Shown: piece by piece, positions 21,655 to 32,767 of the stretch
Numbering within the stretch: the stretch's first letter is position 1
Layout: every line of letters begins with the position of its first letter
From: Leptasterias polaris
Taxonomy: Eukaryota; Echinodermata; Asteroidea; Forcipulatida; Asteriidae
NCBI GenBank assembly: GCA_037783415.1
Contig: JAZGTN010000002.1
Coordinates: 1,860,001 to 1,924,000, forward strand
Direction of reading: 5' to 3'
DNA length: 64,000 bases
Notes under the pieces: generated by a model
What the model was told of the DNA's origin: nothing
Databases searched by the model: none
What the model saw: only the letters and a program-made list of their open reading frames with translations
Program-made: the position numbers and the translations under genes

Positions 21655-22569
21655 GCAAGGAGTTCCAAAGAGATGCAGAACATGGAATATGGTTTTGTTC
21701 TTTTGTGCCTTTTGTTTGTCTTTCTTCTATGGTCGCCTTGCCAGTTAGTGTATATTTTTTACATTGTCTGTCTCCTGAAAAGATTAACATTACCGATGCC
21801 AGCAGGGATAGGCATATATGTAATTGTAATAAGTAACTTTTAGTTCTCTGTTGGCGGGACAGACGTATCCCCATGCTGTGGTTTGGGCACAGGCCTGGTG
21901 ACCAGTCTTTTTTCTTTATCTGTTTCTTCCATTCTGTGCATTTTAACATGGTGTTGCGCGCTTTTGATAATTTTGTATGTAAGGGGCGCAATATGAATTT
22001 TTTATATTATTATTATTATTATTAAAGCTGTTGGAATTGCTCTTTGTTCTACATCTCAGCAAAGCGAGGATGGGTGAGAAGAAGCAGAAAGCCTGGGTTC
22101 ACGCTCAAACATCAAACATCATCTTTGGGCCCGGAATCTTAATTGGCAACATTACTAAGAAATGGATCAAGCTGATGTAGAATCCGAGTCAAAATTCCAT
22201 TCTTTTGAACAGTTCCCGGGTCAGGCTGACCCAAGAATGGGTCAACCCCCTGGGACCTTGAATCCAGATCAATTCTGACCGGGAGTTTTCAGAGTGCAAG
22301 AATGTGCACAAACTCCCTGACCAATCATGAAGCACTTTTCGTTGTACTCACAAAACTTTTTCCGCAATAAGGTAAAATTTTGGGGGAATAATCCCTTGCC
22401 TAATGGGTGTGTGTGGCTCCAAAGGAACCGACGGCACCCAACGTTTCGAATAGTACTTTGTGTCCGTCTTCAGTGAACATTTCACTGTGTTTTTTTGTAT
22501 TAAGTCTAAGTTTTTCTATACAAAAAACAACTAAAAAATACTTCTTACCACGTAAGTTTTTATTGCCAT

Positions 22570-22880
22570 TAATTTTCAAAGTCATTACCAAAACCGGAAC
22601 ATTGTGTCAAGTCTTATTCTCCCATTCTTTGTTGATTTATTAAAAATTAACTTAGTTCCATAAATTTCAAGGCTAAATTCAACTTACCCAACACTAAGAT
22701 AAAGTCTTTAAGCAATAAACTATTGTTAAATTAATAGATTTAAAGAAACAGAATCGTGCACACGCAACACTCAGCGTATGGTTGGGACCAACTTGGTCCC
22801 GGAGGTTCGAATACTCGCGAGACTTGAACAGTCTATAGCAAATAACTCTATCAAGATGTCTCTATGTGAGCCAAATACCA
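22570..22880 (+). repeat. Repeat R3, copy 1
   Basis: Shares TCAAGTCTTATTCT, TTTGTTGATTT, GAAACAGAATC and GGTTGGGACCAACTTGGTCCCGGA with 53495-53860. This copy lacks the small palindromic insertion present at 53721-53784, so it serves as an approximate empty site. GGGACCAACTTGGTCCC is itself palindromic. Confidence 0.65.
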
Positions 22881-23249
22881 TAAAAATATAGGCCTATCGC
22901 CAAAGTCCCAATCACACCATCACCTATTCGCACTATTACACGCAGCCCAGAGAAAAGTGATGGGTGCTATAATTCGTGACACAAACCAATGTAATGGATG
23001 ATAGTTTTCCGTTCCCGAGAAGTATAACCCGCAATGATAGAATTTCAAATTGAGACAAATCGAAAACAGGTCACGGGAACATAAACTGTTTACCACCAGA
23101 GCAAGGTCTATGAAGTGTGCCTGCATGTGCATGGTAGAATTAGTTTGGTTGCTTTTGGTGTAGTAATGAAACGCCACTTTACAGAGCCCCCACAGGAGGG
23201 ACAGGTAAAGACAAAATTGAGCAGGTAAAAAACAGGGGTAGGAGTGTTT

Positions 23250-23665
23250 TCTTCCCGCGAAACAATTATTTCGGTTCCTCGAAATATTATTTCGTTCCCA
23301 TAAATTCGTTAGTTTCCCTCGAAATAATTGTTCAATTCAAGGGAACCAACTTTTTTTCCGAGGGAACGAGATATTTCTTCAAGGGAAGGAAATTTATATA
23401 TTGTTTTTCCTGTTTGTTATTTTTTCCCTTTTCATATCCTCGCTTTAGGTACATCGAACATAATTATACATTACGTAAATATTCACAATTTCGGCCGTGT
23501 CGCGAACACTTTTGTGAATATTCATGACTTGTACCCCAAATCGCAAATGTTCACGTAAATATTCACGATTTGGGACACAAATAGCAAATATTCACGTAAA
23601 TATTTACGTAAATATTTACGAGTTAGACCGTGTCGCAAATATTTACGTTATTGCGTAAAATGTCT
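23250..23665. repeat. AT-rich motif array (CGTAAATATTCACG and CCCTCGAAATAATT)
   Basis: From 23255 to 23400 the sequence repeats TTCCCTCGAAATAATTATT-like motifs in both orientations. From 23470 to 23655 CGTAAATATTCAC or CGTAAATATTTACG recurs many times, interspersed with GTGTCGC and CAAATCGCAAATG. The latter motif is partly self-complementary. Related motifs reappear at 24770-24840. There is no coding. Confidence 0.65.
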
Positions 23666-25379
23666 CGGGAAAATCAACAACAACAAAACAAAAATAACAA
23701 CAACACCAATAAAAGCTAGGCCTCTTAACTTGTATACGTATTCCCCAAACGCTCAACCCTTACTTGAAATTCTTCATTAAAAAAAATATTTTTTTCAAGG
23801 GAACAGCAGATCCATTCGAGGGAACAAAATAATTTGATATTTTTGTTCAATTGTTTTTATTTTCTTTACATTTCGCTTAACGTACTATTTCTTTATTTAA
23901 GAGAATATACGGCCTACGCATTCCCATCTATGGTTTTCACTCATCACACAGAACAAAACCTAAAACAGCACTGTAAAAATTGTAAGGTTCAAAAGAAAAT
24001 TACGTCAATTTTTTTTACAGTGTACGTTTTTGCATTTTGTTTGTGATTAAGAGGCCTGTTTTTATTGTTGTTAGTGTTGTTGTTGTTGTTGCTTTCGTCG
24101 TCGTCGGCGCTCTTGGTGTCATTTAATATTTTATTATAAGATATATGACGTGAATGAAAAGCATTGTTTGCTGTAAATTGTTGTAAATAAAATAAATATA
24201 TATATATTTTTGTAAACATTGAACTAATCGCATTCAAACTTATAAAAGTAAATAGAGAGTGGCCTGACGTTTCGACCATAGCAGAGTCTTTCTCGGCTTA
24301 ATGACAACCCAACACACATAAACAGGTAAACTGGTGGAACAGAAGCAATCAAGTGGAAAGAGATGAAAGCACGCAGAAAAAGCAAGGCATGACTAATTAA
24401 GAGGGTCTGTGGCAAGGGGGGGGGGCGAGAGAGAAGGGGCTGGTTTGACCACAACAGCTTGGGAACACAAAAGACAAAATCGAAGCCAGTTATTGTGAAT
24501 GATGCTGACTAAAAGGGAGATATATTTAACCCACAGGTATCAACCCATCTTCTGATAACCGTTGGAGCCAGCTTAATGTGTTAATGGCTTGGATTACACT
24601 GAGTCCACTTACACATTTTCTGTGAATGTTTCTTTTCAGTAGAAGTTCCAGTCTTTTTTTTACTGGATTAGTTTCTCTAAACTGAACATACACAGCCCCT
24701 CAAGGGACATGTAAAGAAAATGTAAAGAAAGTGTAAAGAAAATGAAACACAGGTAAAAACAATAATAAATTCGAGCTTGCAAAATAATATTTCGTTCCCT
24801 CGAAATAGTACATGTACGTCGTTACCTCAAAGTAATATCTCGAGGCAATTAAATTATAAGCACGTGGTTTTGACGCAGAGATGCGCCAGTGTAGCAATAA
24901 AGGTAATAATAACAATAACAACTTTATCATCAATGATAGCCATGCATGTCACTCCCTTAGGGGATGATTTTCAATATGCCATCATTCTAATTTAACTTAA
25001 AATAATTTCTTGAGATCCTGATAAAAATACAGTAGTGAAAAAAACAACCACAAATGAATAAGAAAATGTATTCAACTTTGGACTCAAATGCTATCAATCC
25101 AACACTTGGGAAGACCCAGACCAATCCAGACTCCAGAACATATCACAGACCGAGAGACGGAGAGACAACAGGGCAGACCTCAGGACTTTACTGGCCATCA
25201 AAGACCACCAGACATCCAATACCTTAAAAAGGAGAACTACCACGACTTACCATAAAACCCTTAAGACATTAGATAATCAACCAGTGTCTACGTTGAAGAG
25301 ATCAATCAATTAGAAATCCTAGAGTGTATCATTTCTGTGTTACTTTCCGTGATGTGAGCTATATGCACACACAATATAG
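23666..25379. other. Intergenic DNA, no gene seen
   Basis: A/T-rich with short tandem tracts: (GTT)n near 24075-24090, (TA)n near 24200, and three AATGTAAAGAAA-type units at 24712-24745. No exon or RNA gene is supported. Confidence 0.4.
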
Positions 25380-25536
25380 AAATATTGACTGCTATTCGGG
25401 GCACAGTTAAAATTATAGGCCCAAGGTGATGTCAAAACCATGACTATGCCCTCACCGTGAGGGCATAGTCATGGTTTTGACATCACCGAGGGCCTATAAT
25501 TTTAACTGTGCCCCGAATATTAAGCAGTCAATATTT
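25380..25536. repeat. Near-perfect 157-bp palindrome
   Basis: The left arm AAATATTGACTGC...GGGCACAGTTAAAATTATAGGCCC...TGATGTCAAAACCATGACTATGCCCTCAC pairs with the right arm over about 77 bp with few mismatches. The loop is essentially absent (centre near 25456). GGGCACAGT recurs just downstream (25612-25650) with TGACGTCAT. It is likely a very young hairpin MITE or a fold-back duplication. Confidence 0.9.
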
Positions 25537-26883
25537 CTTTTATATACCGAATAATAGTACACAAGCGACCTATGAATACAGTGTGTTGCGACCGTTCCAT
25601 TATTTTCAGGGCGGGCACAGTCGATTGCTGTGCCCCGGGCACAGTTAATTATGACGTCATCTTGATAGAAAAAGGGGGCCCAGCTATTTCAATGACTCCA
25701 CTTTTAACCAATCAGATTAGAGGAATCTATATATGAGGTATATAATTAGTTCTCTTTCATGTGATGGAATACTGATATTGATGATAACGTTATTGACCTC
25801 AGCAACGTAATTTCATTGATAATGGATGGGTATATCTAAAACGAGTCATCTTCATGCTACAATGTACTAATTACTTCTCCACAATCTTGTATCAATATCG
25901 TGTGCAGGAAAGGGAAATGTAAACGGATTGACCTTCGCAAAACAACAGCAATAACAAATACCAACAAACAAAACTGCACACACACACACACGGCTTGCAC
26001 ATAGGCTTGGGCACGTGCCCCTTTCCAATTAATGTCCGTGCCCCCAAGGTGCCCACCTCAACATTTGACATTTGAAATCTGGACTTTTGAAATTAAAATT
26101 TACTGTTAAACTGTAACACTTCATAAGCTTCAATGTGATTATTCCAATGTTTTGAAAAGTTTTTTTTATTTTTATTTTTTTTTCATTGAGATTTACACGC
26201 CGACAATGTAGGCATACTACTTCTTGTTTTTGCATTCATGTCAGATTTTCTTACAAAAAATAAATGGCATAACGGATAAGCTCTGAAAAGGGGCTTGTTT
26301 AAGAGAAATGCAAATGGTAACTGCAGTTATAATTGGGCAGAAGTACCACCCCCACCCAGAAAAATATGGTGCACCCCTTGTTCCCCCTAAAATTTTACCC
26401 TATATAGTTTCAGCACGGCTAAACAATGTGATAACACATTAGATGAAACGTTCGCAGGTGGTTGTTTACAGTTGTTTTGTTGTTGAAATGTTTGAAGACG
26501 GAAATAGTGGGTCTAATCAAATTTGGTCAGGATTACATTATAAAACAATCAGACAATGTTTCAATATGACAGCAGTTACTGCAAAAGACTAATTTATACA
26601 AATGCCGAGTTCCGGACCAAACATTCCGTCTGAAATATTGTCAAATTTGAGAAAATGGCATTTGTTATATGCACCAACCCTCACTTGTTATTCCTACATT
26701 GTATCTGACCGCCCAGCCTGCTCAGTACTTCGCTAAATCTGTTTACAATTCTGTATTCTTCTTAAAATATGTTTACTCTTTGTTTCTTGTATAGATAATT
26801 TGATTGTGCAATGTTAATGTTTGCTGGCGAAAATGAAGTAACGACCCATTATTATAGTTGTTGCGTTTTTCAAATAAATGACA
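25537..26883. other. Intergenic DNA, no gene seen
   Basis: Contains a (CA)n run at 25976-25991, a short inverted GGGCACAG motif pair at 25612-25650, and otherwise unremarkable AT-rich sequence. Confidence 0.4.
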
Positions 26884-27249
26884 TTAAAGGTATTTACACA
26901 GGATTGACAAAGCTGACAAAATAGTCGCCGACTGTGTTCATGTTTTGTGTGATCAACCATTATGCATAAAATAACAAACAGGGGCGGATACAGGGGGGCG
27001 TGGGGGCGCACGCCCCCCCTTTTGCTTGAGAAAAAAATAATAATAAATAAAAATCAAGGGGAAAAATGAGGGAGAGACAAAGTTAATGACATAGGCCCTA
27101 CCTAATAGTTTTTTTCAAAAAAGCTACTAATAATCCGTACCTCGTACACTTTGTTTCATTTGTGGACCACTATTAATTCACTGACTGATGTGGAATTACA
27201 CGTGAATCTGTGTGTGTGGACATCGTGTTTTTTCACACACTGAACATAA

Positions 27250-28226
27250 GGCCTAAAAAAAAAATATGTTATGTTGGCGTAACTCGACCGACCCTAAAAA
27301 TGCGGCCGACCCTGTATATTTTTATTTTTTTCAAGGGAAGAAATTTGATAATTAAATCGATATAAATTAGTTATAAATACGTTTGAAACAATTTCTGACC
27401 GTTTCTCATTGGTGTATTGTCTGACGAATAGCGTCTAGCGCGCGTGGAACTTTGGAGTGCACAATGTTTGACAACGAACATGCAGAAAAATTGCGCAGGC
27501 CCGGTAAACACATGTGTTGTACACATACGGAGCTGTCTAGATGCACCATGTACTGTACCTTTTACATGTATAGTCGCGTACCCGACTCCCAATATACTGC
27601 GCAGCGTTTCACAATGGTGAATACATGGGCTGCTTTCTTGGAAGTCTGGTCGGCGAGCGCAAGGCTGCTTTAATGAAAAATATGATAGCCTCGTCCTAGA
27701 CTGTTGCACGGCGCAGACTGCTAAAATACAATATTAAAAATACTTGGCTATTTATTCCGTGTTAAAAAAAATTGTTTGTTACAATGTAAATTATTTTAAT
27801 TCAAGTTCTATCATTTTACACAAACATATACATTCTAAAAATTGTAACTACCGTGGTTGGTTACGCTCCCATACTTCCAAAAGTATCAACAATTTATGTC
27901 GAAATTGTGACACAAAATGTAAAGTTTCCCATGCTGCCAGTGTAGTATCTTGCCTGTCAGTATGCCCTGAAATGTACAAGGTCACTCTTTTTGTATACTA
28001 AAAGGTAGCCTATGGTCTATTAAAAAAAGAGATACAAATAAAATGTTATGTCAGCAAGAGTTTAAAAGTATGCTGTTTGTTGTGTGTAGCCTTTTTTATT
28101 TTGTTATCGTGTATTACTACGGCATTTTCGTAGATTGAGGGGAAAAAAAATAAAAAATAAAAAATCCGACCTACCTACTATTTTTTGGGGCCCGTTACGC
28201 CAACATAACATATTTTTTTTTAGGCC
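27250..28226. mobile_element. PIF/Harbinger-like non-autonomous element nested in the hAT-like element
   Basis: The inverted termini share GGCCTAAAAAAAAA, TATGTTATGTTGGCGTAAC and more over about 35 bp. TAA flanks both ends (27247-27249 and 28227-28229), the usual Harbinger target duplication. The 977-bp interior has no transposase. The frames at 27371-27709 and 27452-27673 are unconvincing. Confidence 0.7.
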
Positions 28227-28415
28227 TAAGCGCGAAACACCTGCACATGCCAGGCGCGGGGTCCGGGGGGCGTGAGTCGACCATGCCACCTGTGTGTGTA
28301 CATTGTGCAAAGAAGTTTCTGGCTGGAGGTCAGTACGCGTGCGCGCTAAATACAATGTGACTTTTACAATACGAACTTCGTAAACTAGAATTAAGATACA
28401 AACAAGTGAAGACAT

Positions 28416-29181
28416 AGCCCCATATAGGGCCAATCCACTTCGTATCCTTGGCTCTAGCACCATTGATATCCTATTTTTGTGCCCGATTTGATTTTTAATC
28501 CGGGCTATTAAACTTACTAATAGAATGCTACTGTACTTGAAGAAAGCCCCAATGATTAAGTGTTTTTTTAAAACATCACAGATCTTTTGGGAAATTTGTT
28601 TGCTTTTCGAATCGCGAGTGTGATTTTTTCCCACATATTATTAACTTGCGCGAAAACCATTGTCAGGTTTCTCTCAACAATCCACAACAGTTATACAATC
28701 AACTGCTGATATTTAATGGTGACCAGAGTGATTCACTCAGCGCGCCATCAAGGTCTTGTGAAATACGTGTAATGTGGTGCGCATCTTAAGCCCGTCTGCG
28801 CAAAAGATATTATGCTCAGCGCGTTATGTAAATCAGTCTGGTCCCCATTAGATCGAATAAATGTTGTGAAATTGTTCAGGGAACCCAACTAGCATGGTTC
28901 TCGCGCAAGTTGTTAATACGTGATCAAAAAATTCACTCTCGCGACTCGAAAGGCAATCAATTTTCCCCAAAAATTCGTGTTAAAATGTTAGCATATTATA
29001 GGGCTTTCAACAAGTAGGCCTACAGGCGAGCAGCTCCGCCAATCCAATGTTCACCAAAACATTACGTTTGTGTTTTTTGCTTGTCTATTCTTGTATTCTT
29101 TACATGAGGTAAATTTAGAAAAGAAAATAATTTTCTAACGTAAGAATGGAGTAAGAAAGTGGATTGGCCCTATATGGGGCT
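28416..29181. mobile_element. Mutator-like non-autonomous element, 11-bp target duplication
   Basis: A perfect 25-bp terminal inverted repeat AGCCCCATATAGGGCCAATC+CACTT marks both ends. AGTGAAGACAT is duplicated exactly at 28405-28415 and 29182-29192. Duplications of 9-11 bp are typical of Mutator-like elements. The length is 766 bp, with no transposase. Confidence 0.8.
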
Positions 29182-29896
29182 AGTGAAGACATAGCATCGT
29201 ATAATCATGGTGTCTCACTCTGTTCAGAAAAGCACATATTTTTTCGTATTCAGGGTTAATATCTGTTGTGTTTCTTTCAAACTGGTAATTATCAATTGTG
29301 CAGATATAGTACACCTATGCAGGGCTGGGGGAGGGGGTCTAGGCCTCTAGGCATACCCTCACATTTTCGTACATTTATGTTATTATTGCTTGAGATGTTG
29401 CATGAGATCGCACCACAGAGCATCTAGAATCCTAACTGTTTCGGAGCATTTATGCGGGCCCCGGAACCGGCCCATGCCGTAAGGGCTTCGCGTTACGCGC
29501 TCGTAGGAGCCACAAATTGCATTCACCATTTGCTGCTTGGCAAATTTTCACGCCCCCCCCCCCGTTTGGAAAATCCTGGATCCGCCCCTGACAAACCTGT
29601 GAAAATTCGGGCTTAGTCTGTTGTGCAAGTCCGGAGAAAGTAGTGAAAGACACCATGCACAATTTTCAGCATGTAAACACAGTGTCCTTAAATTTTGGTT
29701 GTAACAACCGAAATCAGCTGTTGCGGTATTGTTTAGAATTTCAGATATTTTTGTCTCGAATATGACTTTATTTCGGAGGGAAAAATTCCACCGATTTTTG
29801 TTTTCTTTAATAGTACAAACGTCATAACCAGTAAGCTTTTAGACTGAAATTAAACAATGACGTTTTAGTCTTACCAATCCTGTATACTACCTTTAA

Positions 29897-30659
29897 CCCT
29901 ACACAGTGCCAAGGTTGACTTTTGGAGTACAATTTTTAAATAAAAAGTCAGTACTCCGCCATTTTTTAAAATTTTATCTAAACAAATTCATATTTTCCAA
30001 ATAGCATGCCAACTGTCTTGTTACCATATAGGGGTTGTTTTTCACTGGAAAAATATCTACCAAGGACCAGCTCTACCGGTTTTCCCCTAGAAATTGTAAA
30101 GCAATTACTTAGCCTTGGACCTAATTACCACTAATGGGTGAAATGAACCATTTTGTATTAACTATTAATAAAGAAAAATATGGGCTAATTTCCAAAGACG
30201 GATTATTAATCTTGCGTGGACATAACCACTCCAGATTTTGGCAACATCTCAAAAACCTACCACTTTTTGATATGAAATTTTTTATCGGGTTAATTTGTGT
30301 GGTATATTGTCTACATTTTTAAGGTTTTAAACATTCGAACGGTTCCAAAAATATCGTGTATTTAAAGCCCAATATGAACATTACAAAATGCCAGGAAAAA
30401 ACACCCCCAAAACATTATTCCAACAGACATATTAATTCTCTGAAAAATACGTACTGACTGGCATGAACGTAATAATCAGTGAGCCATCAGAGTCAATTAT
30501 AAATCATGTACATCGTGAATAATGAGTTGTATATACTAAAGCACAAACGCTGATTTTCACGTCTGGTTTTATAAAATACTGTACCAGAAAGGTGATGAAT
30601 ATCCTATTGGTGACAACAAGCCAAGTACAGTAAAAAATGGGAAAAGGCGAAGTAATATT
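29897..30659. other. Intergenic DNA, no gene seen
   Basis: AT-rich sequence without a recognisable repeat border or exon. Confidence 0.4.
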
Positions 30660-31085
30660 CTCAATATAGGGTGTTTTTTCTTTCAGTTCGTTTTTTGTGG
30701 GTTATTTTGAGCCCCCTTTCTAACGGCATGTATACTTTGTCAACGACAAGTATTCTCACTTCGTGTATCCCAACGCATGATAAAATAACAAACCTGTGAA
30801 AATTTGAGCTCAAGTGGCCATCGAAGTTGCAAGAAAATAATTCAAGAAAAAAAAACCCTTGTTGCATAGAATTGTGCGCTTTCAGATGCCTGAAAATGGC
30901 TTCATGCTTGAAGCCTTTCTCAGATTCAAATTTGTGGTGAAAATTACCAATTTCTCTAAAACTACATTTCTTCAAAGGACGTCGTTTCTAACAATGTTTT
31001 ATAAAATCAACAGCTCAATTGCTTCTTACCAAGTAGGTTTTTATGGTCATTGGTTTTAGGAGTAATAGCTAAAAGAAAACCCTCC
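30660..31085 (-). repeat. M1-family MITE copy, minus orientation
   Basis: Contains the reverse complement of M1 landmarks (GATACACGAAGTGAGAATACTTG, TTTTCACAGGTTTGTTATTTTATC, GTTTCTCACAATG-like and TTACTTGGTAA-like blocks). It ends at the TTAA at 31086-31089, which it appears to share with the next copy. Its left terminus is not clear. Confidence 0.65.
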
Positions 31086-31089
31086 TTAA

Positions 31090-31441
31090 AGGCCCTGTCA
31101 CTATGGTAAGATCGAAAAACACAAATGTTCACAGATTCACACATAACTTACATGATTTAAAGTAAGTAATGGTAAAAAGGGTTCCTTCAAATATTTCTGC
31201 CTAAAATGCTATCGTTTCTGAGAAATGAGTAAAACAATAGTTTTTATCAGCGCGATAATAAACTCGATGTTTAAAAAACAGAAAACACATAAGGTCTCTT
31301 TTCACTATTTTCTCGTGACCTCGATGACCAATTGAGCTCAAATTTTCACAGGTTTGTTATTTCATGTATGTGGTTGATTACACAAAATATGAACACTGTC
31401 TGTGATTATTTTGTCAGCTCTACCAATCCTGTATAATACCT
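31090..31441 (+). mobile_element. M1-family MITE copy, plus orientation
   Basis: Bounded by TTAA at 31086-31089 and 31442-31445. The interior carries CCAATTGAGCTCAAATTTTCACAGGTTTGTTATTTCATG, the family signature. The termini are diverged (AGGCCCTGTCAC against AGGTATTATACAGG). Confidence 0.7.
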
Positions 31442-31552
31442 TTAAGAGAAGGGGGGTGAATTAACCCCAAACCTCCGTTTGATCTTATAATTCAATCTTT
31501 CTGGAACATGTATATATCAATTTCTCACGCATCTTGGTACCAATAAAGCTAT

Positions 31553-31618
31553 GTATTGCAATGAACCAGACTGGGACTCGAACCCGATGTACTCGACTAC
31601 ACTCAACCAAGGGGGTCT
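31553..31618 (-). repeat. SINE head fragment
   Basis: On the minus strand, GGGTTCGAGTCCCAGTCTGG is a good B box, preceded by a CTTGGTTGAGTGTAGTCGAG A-box-like stretch. Only the tRNA-like head remains. Confidence 0.55.
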
Positions 31619-32559
31619 TTCATAAATCTCTATACAATAACTGACAATCTCCAAATAATCTTATCCATGAACAATCTGATTCATAAAAGCAAGTTAAGCT
31701 TGAAGTCAACCTCAACTTTACTCTTTAATCGATCTTTACTCTTACACTTTTTCTTGATCCAAATTAGTCGCACCAGTTATTTGGCATTTTTATCCTGTTT
31801 TTGTATCTGCAGCTACTCCCCTGCATTTTACATTGTGTTTGCTATATTGCTTATTTGGTTACTTTTCAAATTTACAGCTTAAAATTGTCATTATAGTCCG
31901 AAAATTGCAATCGAAACAGGATTTTAAAGAAATAAATTTTCTTTTACAATTTTTCCTCCAAATTGTGAAAAACATTCTCCAGATTTTACTTATCAATCTA
32001 ATTTTTCTAGGCTAACAATGAGGAACAAGGATAGACAATTCTACCCCTCCTCTTTTCTGCTGGATTTGAGGAACAAGGGATAAACAAAATCTATCCCTTA
32101 CTTAAAATTATAACCACTCGAACCACAAAAAAACTTATTTTTGTCAGCTTTCCCAATAATGAAGTATATTATTGTAAATAAAAAAGGTGTGCGCATTTTT
32201 CTATGATGTTATGATGCAATAATAGTTTTAAGTACAAAATGTGGCAAATTGCTTTGCTAACAAAAAGGAATCAATCAAAAGACTGTTGAAAGTATGTGTT
32301 AAAGCGCACAAGATTCTAACTTTGTTACTCCAGCAATATTTTATGGAGAAAAACAGCATGATTTTAACATTTTAAAAACAACTTCAAGAAAAAATGCTGT
32401 ACATTAGAAAAAAAAGTGAAAATGAAAAATTGTAGTTAAAAATGAACCTGTTTTAATTAACTTGTTTTGCTCTCCTCCTTCGATGGATTCGGCAGTGGCT
32501 GCAGCTGTAACACCGAAAGGTTATGTTCTTAACCGGGAGTGTCGTTGCAGCCAACGACC
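31619..32559. other. Intergenic DNA, no gene seen
   Basis: Strongly AT-rich. The two overlapping plus-strand frames at 31667-32015 are Leu/Phe/Ile-rich, as expected from base composition. Confidence 0.4.
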
Positions 32560-32596
32560 ACTACCGTAGCCAAAGTCGCCTAATTCGGACACGGTC
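32560..32596. repeat. Fragment of the GGCCGTGTCCGAA-ended repeat
   Basis: ACCGTAGCCAAAGTCGCCTAATTCGGACACGGTC matches the right end of the element at 49306-49410. Confidence 0.5.
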
Positions 32597-32682
32597 TCGG
32601 TCAATGCATTGTGCAGTAGCAACAACCTTAGCGTTCAAAATAATCTCCAAAGAGAAGATAAACTCAACACTACTTGACTTAC

Positions 32683-32767
32683 CAGACAAGGCGACCACCA
32701 CGAGGGTCAGAGGGGACAAAAGATGCGACATCTTCCCGAGCTGCCGCTCCGTTCCCTTCCCGTCCAT
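32683..32767 (-). CDS. Possible first coding exon of a secreted protein (signal peptide)
   Basis: On the minus strand, ATG at 32767 opens MDGKGTERQLGK followed by MSHLLSPLTLVVVALSG. The inner methionine begins a textbook signal-peptide-like segment: short n-region, Leu/Val hydrophobic core, small residue at the end. The frame then meets CTG|GTAAGT (donor at 32682-32681), leaving phase 1, the phase usual after signal-peptide exons of extracellular proteins. The exon is locally GC-richer than its surroundings. Downstream exons would lie at lower coordinates, but I could not identify any. The product is unknown, and without them this stays a prediction. Confidence 0.4.

Larger units (their letters stand above)
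26979..29590. mobile_element. hAT-like element inserted in the M1 MITE
   Basis: The left terminus CAGGGGCGGATACAGGGGGG and right terminus (minus strand) CAGGGGCGGATCCAGGATTT are followed inward by G-runs. The direct repeat at the borders is ACAAA (26974-26978 and 29591-29595), five bases rather than the usual eight. This is supported by the uninterrupted sequence at 30783. No transposase is recognisable; much of the 2.6 kb interior consists of two further insertions. Confidence 0.7.
26888..29892 (-). mobile_element. M1 MITE split by a nest of other elements
   Basis: The left part 26888-26978 begins AGGTATTTACACAGGATTGAC after TTAA (26884-26887). The right part 29596-29892 ends in the inverted match AGGTAGTATACAGGATTGG, followed by TTAA (29893-29896). 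Joined across the insertion, the halves read like the minus strand of the copy at 31090-31441 (AACAAACCTGTGAAAATT across the break). The MITE alone would be about 400 bp. Confidence 0.75.

Noticed and set aside
28104..28634. 176-codon minus-strand open frame
   Set aside because: It crosses the border of the Harbinger-like and Mutator-like MITEs and has no domain; a chance frame in nested repeats.
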